Source: Lineus longissimus
Lineage: Eukaryota; Nemertea; Pilidiophora; Heteronemertea; Lineidae
Assembly (NCBI RefSeq): GCF_910592395.1
Contig: NC_088317.1
Location: 4,714,001-4,778,000, forward strand
Direction of reading: 5' to 3'
DNA length: 64,000 bases
Shown here: piece after piece, positions 36,371 to 46,049 of the stretch
Layout: the number at the start of each line of letters is the position of its first letter
How positions within the stretch are numbered: position 1 is the stretch's first letter
Notes under the pieces: model-generated
The model's input: the letters and a program-made list of their open reading frames with translations, nothing else
What the model was told of the DNA's origin: nothing
The model's database searches: none
Position numbers and translations under genes: made by a program

Positions 36371-36510
36371 GCAAGAGTTGATAAAGACTAAGAATTTGGA
36401 AGCAATACTACATCATCTTAATACAGTATCGGTGTACAGTATTGCTTCCAAGTTAATGATAATGTTAAAACAAGTACTAAGTACCAAATTTTGTCTTTAT
36501 CTATTCTTGC
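36371..36510. repeat. Interrupted fold-back
   Basis: GCAAGAGTTGATAAAGAC (36371-36388) pairs with GTCTTTATCTATTCTTGC (36493-36510), and TTGGAAGCAATACT (36396-36409) pairs perfectly with AGTATTGCTTCCAA (36438-36451). The right arm carries an extra insertion of about 35 bases between its two halves. Best read as an old fold-back or miniature element whose right arm was interrupted. Confidence 0.6.
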
Positions 36511-38728
36511 TAGTAGTATTATTCCAACACTAATTCTTCACCAATCATTTGTTTGTCCCCTTAACAACTGTTGCTGCTCCAATCTCAGCGAGTTCAGTCG
36601 ACAATACTCGAAGTTTCTCAAAAGGGAATCCCGCGTGTCCTTGGGTGATCTAATCGTTTGTTGATGTCGAACAGTTAAGGTTATCTCTCTTTCTTATCAT
36701 AAAACAGTGTTAATTGGATTCGCAAAGTTATTTCTATAGTTGACAAACGTCTCATTCTCTAGCCGACAATACGTATTCTCCTATTTGAATGAGCGCGATT
36801 CGACTCCCTTGGCGATGCTCGCACTGTGTGGAATCACGTGTACATTGTCTAGCCAATCACGGACACAATGTCAACGCGGTAGCCAATCGAATCTTACGTT
36901 ATATTACGTCATGGGTTATTCCCAGTGCCCAGAGCATGATGGCGCATATCGTTAGCAATGGCTGAATACGCGCTTTTGCGATGACGATTTAACCCCTGGA
37001 GGCTGGAGGCATCGATGCAAGAGTGCATGTGCCCTTTTCACAGACATCTACGAGTGGAATTTCTTGCCTTCGGCTCATTTGTTTGTCGAGAATGAATACC
37101 GAGATCTGTAAAAATGATGAATTCGGAATACGGTTGACTAAGAGAACTACTCAGGAACAGTTTTAGTACCTGTTGTATCAGTAAATTTCTTTTCATTATT
37201 AGCTTCACGGTCTTCAAAAACATGCATAGCCGGGATCTGATAACTGCTAACATTAAGTCCTTCTGTATCCTTCCGGACCAAAGACAAAGCGGCAGTACTA
37301 TCTTTATATGATAATCACCAAAGGGATAAATAGTGACTCAAAACTAAGTACTAATAGTACAAAAATGTTGTATCCTGAACATTTAGCACCAGTGTTTCGC
37401 AAAGTAATCACTCTTCAACAACAACTTTTGGGTTTTTCCTCAAAGGTTACGAACTGTGTTGTTTCGGTCCTCAAGTTGGCCACAAGCCATCGCGTCCCCA
37501 AGCCTATGGTAATAAGAGGATAAGCCTAAACTATTCACGGACCGCCGGCAGGAATGAAATTTTGCACTGACAGCAGGATTTAGAGATTTAGAGAATTAGA
37601 GATTTAAAGCAGGGATATTCCAAGGAAATGTGGGCGCTTTGGCTATTTTTGACGCTGATTACAGGACACATTTACTATACTTCTTTCGAATGCTTTTCTG
37701 GCGTCTTAGTAACGCTTTGTGATTTTTTAAAATTATAACAAATGACATGTTTTAAAGGAGGATTCGATGGAGAATACCATGTTGTCAACATAAGTCATCT
37801 ATCATTTGTATCGGGAAACGATGAGATGTAAAGCTTCAAAAAGTTAGCAAAACTTACAGAATTTGGTGTTGTAAGAATTTAGTGGGTGTAACAGGTCTTT
37901 ATGTCACCTGGAGAAAGAATCCTATCCTGTTGTAACTATTTTTGTGGGACTTCATGGCCTTTTTCACCTAATCCATCATGATCTTAAGAGCATTTTTAGT
38001 TTCCCCCAAAATGTTGTCACGAGAGACAGCATCTTGGCTTGGACCCGCGGCTAACATGGAGATCGCTGCCTGCATCAATCGTCAGCAATGCCAAGAAGTG
38101 AATGGCAACTCTCTAACGAATTATTGCCCAACACAATCTTGTAGTCGCAAGTTTGCAAACATCTTACGTCTGTTTTTCAAGTAATAATCAATGCTGGTCA
38201 TAATAAAGATGGTCCTTGGCGGCCCTCCACTCTTTGCGGCCATAATGAACTGCCCTGCTCAAGTGGCGCGGTAATCCACTCCCGAATTCTTAGCCATACT
38301 TTAGTGCCTTCTTTCAGAGTGGGGACAAATATTAGCTAATGGTGAGAGTTGCGGGCAAACATGGTAACATGCCCCAATGAAATAACCTATCAATCTGTGT
38401 TTTATCGTTGCTCCGGCATAGCGAAACTCATTTTGCATGGGAAAGGTGGAAGAAGGTTTCACCTCGTCGACATCATTTACTACAGTACAGGAATAAACTC
38501 ATTTATCTATTGGTATGACTATTGGTATCAATGTAGCATTGTTTTCAATTAAAATGCTTTATACCTAATTTTGAACCAGTCAAACCGCCAGTGAGTCGTG
38601 TTTCTTGTGTTGCCCCTTTACTGGCAAAGGCATGGTTAGGTCCTAGATAAAGTTGACGTCATTGGTACATCTCTATCAATACTCAATGGACCGATGTGAA
38701 CAGATTGCTTTATTGTTAGCAGGGTGGT
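36511..38728. other. No gene seen
   Basis: Mostly unique sequence. TTTAGAGA-type words repeat near 37577-37608. A GC-richer patch at 38200-38290 has no assignable function. Confidence 0.45.
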
Positions 38729-38927
38729 AAAATTTTTGGCCGGGTCTATTTGGCAAGCCGCTCGCCGAACAGGCATCTTTTTTTGTCCTGTTTGGAGAGC
38801 CGCTTGCCAAACAGCACTAAAAAGCCACTAAAAAGCCACCCTGTTCGGCCAGCCACCCTGTTCGGCCAGCTGAAAAAGTCGCTGTTTGGTAAGCCGGGCT
38901 TGCCAAGTAGTCACTTCCAAAATTTTT
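38729..38927. mobile_element. Miniature element with repeated palindromic motif
   Basis: The ends are imperfect inverted repeats: AAAATTTTTGG..CTATTTGGCAAGCC (38729-38759) and GGCTTGCCAAGTAG..CCAAAATTTTT (38897-38927). Inside, a motif of the form CCTGTTTGG..AGC occurs about eight times in both orientations, for example 38748, 38759, 38788, 38802, 38839, 38857, 38881 and 38897. CTGTTTGG and CCAAACAG (38789-38813) face each other as a hairpin, and CCACCCTGTTCGGCCAG is duplicated in tandem. No transposase is encoded. Likely non-autonomous, but could be a binding-site array. Confidence 0.5.
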
Positions 38928-40800
38928 CAATCAGTTGCTCTGATACCATTATTTCTCAGATGTTGTGATTACGCCCTTATAGGAAACATGTTTGAAAACG
39001 TACAATTTAGCTGCTAGGTGTGGAACATTTGATGGCAATTGCTAGAAAAATCTTGTCCTTCTCCTAATGACAGCTCAGCCGAGCTGCTTCCCTTCTGCTC
39101 GCTACAACGCTCAGAATGTTAACAAGCATAATTTTCGTATTTGCCAGAAAATCGCTCCCTAATCCCGCGCACTAATGCCGTAAATGAGGGGGTATTCTTC
39201 TCGACTCGTCATCAGTAATGCCCTGAACCGAGCCCAGTGAATGCGCGTTAATTATCCCCGAGGTTTGATTGGCCCCCGCTGAATGGGACTAATGAGTTTA
39301 ATAAGGCCCATCTACTGCGCTCCAGTGCGGCCACCCCGCTGGTCCGAGCCTCCAGCGGCCGCGTCCTGCATAACATCATCCCTCTTTACTTCCCAACAAA
39401 ACACACCGCCCGCGGATTTGTCCAAAACACAGAAATCCTCGTCTCTTTTTAGCAGGCGATTAGCAAAATGAAAACTTAAGTGTCACTTAACGTGGTACTT
39501 ACATTGTGCTGGAGTTTTCAACCCATGGTTGAGACACTGCAAAGGTGTTCCAGTGGACACTCATTTTATGCCAGGAACCGTAACTGCGCTAATTAAACAT
39601 TTCCTCAGGATGTCTCCCAACTTGAGGTATCTTATACTCAATTCACTCATGGTATTGCCAGTCACAACTCTAACAATGTCAAAATATCAAACTGCGAAGC
39701 CATTCTTACATAACAAACAATTATGATAAGGCTGAGAAGTGCAACTTTTGTGAAAGCTTTAGTTGTTTTGTTCCCTTCCAGTGTGCGAAGATTTCCCTTT
39801 CAGCGGATGCCTTTTCCCCCGCGGGTTGATTGTGACTGCGTCTTTTACTCCAGGCTTGAGTCTGGCGTCTCTTCGTACTATTGCCCATTCGTCCGCACTC
39901 CTCCACCCCAAGTAATTTTGACAATTCAAATCATTGTGATATAGTCAACATTCGAAGAGAATCGATCGTAAAATCAGACACATGAAAGGTATCAATTGAA
40001 AATATTACTTTTCCTCCTTGAACTCATCAGAGAAATCACGGCCATGTATGATGGTGCCCGAAATTACAAGTGCCATTGCCAATATGCATTTCGCTTTTCT
40101 CGTAACTTTTTCTCGTTGCAGGTATGTTGGACATCTTAGATCAAGTAAAGTTTAAATCCATGTATACGATTTCGCATAAGAAATCTGTATTATGTGTGGG
40201 AATGGAAGTCGTATATGAACAAACACACGTTATGTTGGTAGATATAAAAGAACATTGTATTGATGATGCATGCATCACTAAAAATATGCAAAACGTGTCA
40301 ACTGATATTCACTTCCCTTGTGGCAGCACGAAACGGAGTTATTTCAAAAAGCCATATCACTAAACGTTTTTGTTTGGTATCATGATACACCCCCATTATT
40401 TGAATATAGATCTTAAAAAAGTTCCTACAGCTAAAAAAGTCCCCCCCCTTATCGATAGCCGTGGTTCTGTTCAACGTCATGAATATTCAAATGGCGTTGT
40501 CATCCTTACCATTTCCACCTTCACTTCAGTATTGAATGCAAGTTATCAACCAGACCAGACAGTACACATCAGATCAGTGCAGCCGGCCTCTCATCAAAGA
40601 AAATTCTTACACGCAAAACATCGTGATAATCGTTGAATGGCCACGCCACTACTTTCATAATGGAAGTACAGACACTCTGTTTTCACTTGCTTTTTCGTCC
40701 ATTAAACTATTAACGACGCTTTGAAATAAAATCCCCTTGCCACAGATTGATGAACAAACTATAGTGCCTTTAACAAGGTAAGAAATAACTTCCTGTAGTC
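38928..40800. other. No gene seen
   Basis: GC-richer at 39170-39420. A pyrimidine tract ending CAG at about 40122 precedes a 79-codon plus frame (40124-40363) like a 3' splice site, but there is no partner donor at the far end and no recognisable product. I do not call an exon. Confidence 0.4.
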
Positions 40801-41250
40801 TGTGGAACCACTGTCTATTCCCGCACTAATTGCTCGTCGTGTGTTGCAATTAGGCGCGGATTCGAGAGTATGGACGAGTTTAGAGACTATGTGTGGGGAC
40901 AACACTTCCTCCCATCGCGGCTCTCTCATCTGCGCGCGCTATTACCCGGGAAACCGAACCCGAGTAAATTGGCGAGACCCCCTAATTATCGCCTGTTAAG
41001 CTCGGCGCGGCTAAAAGCGTTTGACACCTCGAAAATTGTCCCAGGAGTTCGGATGGTTACAAAGTAAATGGGGCAATTATGAGGGTGAATCGCCAGAATC
41101 GCGGCGTGTTCAGCTCGAAGCGGTGGAACTTGTGGGAAATCACCAAGTTTTTACAACCAGTGTCCTGCCATTCGTGTCTGGGTGTTGTCTTTGCAATGGA
41201 ACACCACTAAGCAGGAAGCTGAGGGTGTGATAATGGTGTTGAGGTGTGAC
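40801..41250. promoter_or_regulatory. GC-rich block with inverted homeodomain-like sites
   Basis: CTAATTGC (40826-40833) and GCAATTAG (40846-40853) form an exact inverted pair 12 bases apart. TAATTG/CAATTA is a standard homeodomain core. The rest of the block is CpG-rich. Three overlapping plus frames of 65-69 codons cross it, which argues that none is selected. A regulatory element is the favoured reading, unproven. Confidence 0.3.
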
Positions 41251-42825
41251 TTCCGTGTACGGAAAGAAAAATAGATCCCTTTTTTTTTGTAAGCGCCATG
41301 TGTTCCCCTTTTGATGATTTTTGGTAAAACAGTGATTTCAAATAACTTTGCATGCATTGTATGTCCATATTTCAAAAGGAAATTATCGGCGGTTGTCATT
41401 GCGTAACTGATCAAGAAACACACGTGCTTTTAGGAAGGATACTTCAAACCCGCCACGACTTCAAGGATCAGGCATCTGGGCGATGGAGGTCGATGTGAAA
41501 CGCGATGCACTGCCTATCAGTTATAATAAACACAACAAATGGCATGCGGAGATGTCAAACTATAAGACAAAAACGAAGTGAGGGTTCCACCAAGGAGAGC
41601 GCCAAGTCAGCATCGAAAAGTTCATTATAAATTCAAAGCAATTGATCTAGCGGCATATTGTGTCTCGCTGATATCCGAAACTTGCTGCTCATATAATAGT
41701 ATATGTTCTGTGAGAAAAAATCCCGAGCTGCACGATATGCACTAGAGTCATATTGCTTGATTCACATATGTACTAACTGCAAAACAAAGAGTCAATTAGT
41801 TTCAATAAAGGCAGCTGGAAGTCAACACTGGGCAAGTTTTGTTGAAAGTATACCCAAGTACCACACTCCATTTTACTGAGAACTGGAATCTTCTAATTAA
41901 GGTTCCACATTTCCTGCTTCTGAGGTGCGCAAAAACCTGATTAAAACAATTACGCACCGAATACGTCAAAATAATGGCCATTGACTGCAACATATATTGA
42001 ATTCACATCACTTGAGGCCCTGATATCCTCCTTCGGGTCATTATCGGCTGATTATTAGCGGAACTACATCAATAATACCGCCCCCGAAGTGAAGAATGTG
42101 ACTTCTAAGTAGCTTGAAGTAGGGGGAGACCATTGTACATATAATGTAGGGGAAGCTCTTCAACGGGGGAATCCGCAACAGACTCTTGAAGGCACCTGTG
42201 TGGCTCTGTTGAATACTCGACAGAACATATTGATAAGTACTAAAGATGTCCCGTATTTGTTAGAATATATCATCTCTGACTATAGAAACGAGTTGCACTT
42301 TGTTTGCGAAAAATACAACCAGAAATATGAATTGATATGGAGGTATTGTGCACATTGTACGAGGAAGTGTGTTTAAACAAGTTATCTTTGTGATGATACA
42401 ATGCCGTCAGTGAATGCGCAGCAAAGGAATTCCATTCAGCAGTTACAATAATGTAATAAAGTGATAGCACTTCGTTTGTAGTAATAGTACAAGTTGAAGA
42501 TGATGTTTGTACTGCAAAACACGAGCCCAGGTTCGCTATGCTTGTTTGTTATTCAATGAGTGCAATTCTCAGATGATTTGTGTAGCAAATACTCTTTGAA
42601 TGTCAATGACTTTGAGCTATACGAGCCTACTGATACACGCATGTAGTCATTCCACTTCTTTACGACAACATATCAGAATATTACTGACCTAGGTTAGCCT
42701 AACACGACCTCTCTTGTGATGGAAACACATACAAATCTCTGTGTTAAGAGAGATTCCGTGTTTGATTATAATTTCATTCATCCGAAGTCATGTTTTGGCT
42801 AATCAGGACAAAGTCACAACCAGGC
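41251..42825. other. No gene seen
   Basis: AT-rich unique sequence. No gene or element found. Confidence 0.5.
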
Positions 42826-43220
42826 GGAGATCAGATCGATAGTCCATCGCGGTACCCCATGAGGCAATCGCTCCGACAGTCTTCCTTGCCAACTCCGCCT
42901 GATTGATCATCCCTCACAGAAACACTAAAACGGTTTCGCCCCGCCCTCTCTTCCCGAATCTAGAAGGCTTACGACGAGAACGCATTCAGCTGGAGAGTCC
43001 ACCGCGGTACCCCATGAGGCACCAGGTCCGACAGCCTCCCTTGCTAACTCCGCATGATTGATCATGACACAGTAGAACTGTTCCGCCCAACCCTCTCTTC
43101 CCGATTCCAGAAGGCTTACTACGAGGAGTCGTCTTCTGCTGGAGAGTCCACCGGGGTACCCCACGAGGCACTCTTTCCCACAGTCTCCCTTGCTAACCGC
43201 GCATGATTGATCATGCCAAT
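42826..43220. repeat. 150-154 bp tandem repeat, about 2.6 copies
   Basis: AGTCCA..GCGGTACCCCATGAGGCA starts at 42841, 42995 and 43145 (spacings 154 and 150; the third copy reads GGGGTACCCCACGAGGCA). GATTGATCAT, CCCTCTCTTCCCGA and AGAAGGCTTAC follow in order in the copies. At 150 bp, a multiple of 3, the minus frame 42925-43341 (138 codons) stays open and gives a periodic peptide (SLLESGREG, then SLLDSGREG). Nothing else supports translation. Confidence 0.9.
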
Positions 43221-43390
43221 CCATCATTCTTCGCAGCATTTCTCTGACATACAACTTCTGGCTCGTCAGTGGTTTGCCAAGGTGTACAAGGACACCGATT
43301 ATAGGAGAAAAACATCTGCTAATACCGTGGATGTAATTCAAAAATGATACTGTAATGGTTTATAGACACATTGCACTAAGTATGTCCATT
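43221..43390. other. No gene seen
   Basis: Short spacer between the 150-bp repeat and copy B of the dispersed element, with no assignable feature. Confidence 0.4.
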
Positions 43391-43560
43391 CCGGTGTAGA
43401 AAAAGAACATGTCTCCCTGGAAAAGTGTCCGGCCCTATTCTGACGGATTATGGAATAATGGTTCTGTAGAGGCCTTGACTGTCATTGGCTCAAGGAGTTA
43501 GACGCATCCATTGTTCCACCGACAATCTTTCCTAGGACATTTCAAACTTCAATGTATTTT
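43391..43560. mobile_element. Dispersed ~170-bp element, copy B
   Basis: Same element and orientation as 18399-18570. It starts CCGGTGTAGAA, which matches the reverse complement of copy A's 3' end better than copy A's own start does, supporting a real terminal inverted repeat. Its 3' end (CTTCAATGTATTTTTCGGG) has decayed. Shared central words include CTGGAAAAGTGTCCGGCCCTATT-like sequence and CCTAGGACATTT. Many substitutions separate the copies, so both are old. Confidence 0.65.
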
Positions 43561-43964
43561 TCGGGACACCATTCGTAAAAATCATTTGGGCCTACTATGG
43601 ACCCAAGGGTTGGTCTATCATCGACATGAAAAAAACCTGGCTGACAAACCGTTATGATGAATCGGTTAAGAGCTATTGATTGATTTGCAATGTCTATTTA
43701 GTTCATTCACTAGATATCGAGTTTCAAAGACTTCGAAAAAATTGTATCGGTTTGGAAAGCCCACTCTTTTGTTTTTCTTGAATATTGATAACTCCCGGGT
43801 TCATTTCAACCCACATATAGTGCTGGGTTTTTTTGGGCTTGAAAGTATTATATCTTGGCTGCAGTTTATCAAAACATGATAATGGCGTTGTCTTTAGATA
43901 CCGGCCTATCAGAAGCTGTTTTATACAACCATGGCTATGCTCCACGCCGAACAAGCATGAGATG
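43561..43964. other. No gene seen
   Basis: Two opposite frames of 67-76 codons overlap here and exclude each other. No motif supports either. Confidence 0.4.
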
Positions 43965-43999
43965 GGTCTTCTAATTGGCCGATACCCAATTAGAAGTCC
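43965..43999. repeat. 11-bp perfect hairpin with TAATTG cores
   Basis: CTTCTAATTGG (43968-43978) and CCAATTAGAAG (43986-43996) are exact inverted copies around a 7-base loop, with GG and CC pairing again after one mismatch. The arms hold facing TAATTG/CAATTA homeodomain-type cores, so this may be a stem or a paired protein site. Confidence 0.55.
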
Positions 44000-45727
44000 G
44001 AAGTTACTGGTTTTGAAGAGGCACAGGAATTAAAGTGACACAATATCAGGTTGATTACAGTAGATGTACTTGGTCAGTACGTTTTCTTGCATGTCCTCGA
44101 TCAAAATAAACATCAAAGAATGACTAGTCCATCGACTTACAAGTGATCACAAGTGTTTCCACTGCGATGATATCAGCTAACTTGTAATTAGAATGACCGT
44201 ACGCTGATTACAACCTCCATTAATGGTTGACATGTTACTTGCATCAAGCAATCAAAGTTGATTTAGTACCACAAGAATCTTTCAGATCTTTCAGAAAGTT
44301 GGAGGAATTCTGGATCCACCAAGTACCTTTTGCACTGTTGCCGTTTATGATCGTCTACATAGTCATTTTTGTTCGGTATTTTTCCTCACAGGGATTGGTT
44401 CGCAAGAGGAAAAATAAACGTCCTTTGCGATCACGATTGAGACAAGTTTGAGAACCAAAAAGTACACCAAGCCATAAATCATGTTATCTGGTGCGATGAT
44501 TTATGGTAGGTATGTCAGGAGTGGGACCTCGTCTAGATGCTTTTATCCTTTGGACACCGTGACGTGCAGCCAACCGAGTGTTGTTCACAAAAACCTCTCC
44601 GCGTTGGTGTAATAAATTAATCATTCTGCAAAAGTCATTGTCATCGGCAGAAACTCATTCATTTTAACCTGCAATGTCATAAACTGTTTGGATACCTGTA
44701 AGTTATAGCGCCTGCAGTCATGTCAGGGGGTTGAGATTATCATTTTCCCGCACCTTAGTTCCTTATATACATTACCCACTGACTTGAACTTCGTCGCTAT
44801 CTGATCAAAGGAGAGAAACACGGAGGTCGAACTCCTTCGGTAAAGTCGGTTATTCTGAACCTAAACTGGTGTGAAAGTATTGGTAGTCCTAGTAAGAAAT
44901 GTATCAAATGAAGATGATTTTGTAAAGGCCTGATTCCAATTGATCGTTTTCCGCTGCGTTCCTCACCAGCGCGACAGAAAATCGCCTTCAGCCCAAGCGT
45001 TTTTGTTTTGTTCTTTTTTGGTATACTTTGAGTTGACTGCAAGTCTCATCAAAAGACTTCAACTGCAGCTGCAGGGCATTTTAGATTACCAAATAACCGC
45101 CGCGCCCGAACGTCGTTTTGCCGCGGCTTCGACAGCAGCTAGACTGCGGTCTAGTGGTATCGGGCCTTCAGGGTTTCGGTAAGGTTGGAAGGCAAACGCT
45201 ATGCCTTAGATAATTGCTCTGTCTGTTGCGTGTTTCAGCAAGGGCTCTACCAGCTTCACTTTACAAAACATACATGTAGCAACACCGATTGATAAGTATT
45301 CTTTTGATGTGTGTGACAACTGGAAATGGTTTTTATTCGTATGTACATGTATAAGTACTCACACTCTAAGCATGCGTCACATGTACGTCAATATAGTGCA
45401 TCTTTTAGGCCTAAATTCGATACAACCCAGGGGTAAAACTACTTGTTAAAGTTTAGGTTATAAACATATTGAATGAAGATACGCCACGGGCGCCCTAATT
45501 TATGTTTTATGAGCCTAATGTCAACAAAAACTACGAGAAAAAATACGCAGCCTCAAATGATATTGGCAGCATGGCCTTTCAATCTCTCCTCTCTTCACCG
45601 AGAAGTGGAATATAAGTATTTGCTTTTAGTTCATATTGATGATTAGAGAGGAGCAATACTTTAGTTTCACGAATCTAAGACCGGTTGATTGAGTACAACA
45701 AAACCGAATTAAAGCCATGCCGTAATA
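44000..45727. other. No gene seen; one perfect hairpin
   Basis: CCATAAATCAT (44472-44482) and ATGATTTATGG (44496-44506) form an 11-bp perfect stem with a 13-base loop. Otherwise unique sequence. Frames at 44797-45182 are about 80 codons and overlap on opposite strands. Confidence 0.45.
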
Positions 45728-46049
45728 TGACGTCATGACTGTCGGATAACTTGGTGTCGAAAACACATTGTCTATTCACATTGATCGTGTTGAATGATCA
45801 TCGAACGACCATGTGCTAACATTGGGCCCGATGGGAATATTCAGAAATGATCTTATATCAGTGAAACTGGAGTATGTTACTCTGTGAACTGGAGCCAATT
45901 GTGATTACTTTGACGCGTCAGCAAAATAACCGCAACAACAACGATGACGTCATTGCTCCAAATCAGCCTTGAACTTCACTGACGTCATAACTGCCCACAA
46001 TGCACTTCGATTTTACACTAAGACTAAAATGATTATTGCTGACACGTCA
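45728..46049. promoter_or_regulatory. Cluster of CRE palindromes
   Basis: Three perfect TGACGTCA sites lie at 45728-45735, 45945-45952 and 45980-45987, with two spaced-palindrome relatives, TGACGCGTCA (45911-45920) and TGACACGTCA (46040-46049). TGACGTCA is the consensus bound by CREB/ATF bZIP proteins. Only two more perfect sites turned up elsewhere in the window (38654 and 54627). Function as a bZIP-responsive enhancer or promoter is inference; no gene start is visible beside it. Confidence 0.45.

Noticed and set aside
37344-37366. microRNA miR-252-like start (CTAAGTACTA)
   Set aside because: Identity stops after the first ten bases and the flanks do not fold into a hairpin.
40110-40363. 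Possible exon after a pyrimidine tract and CAG
   Set aside because: No matching donor site, no homologous product and AT-rich codon content like the flanks.
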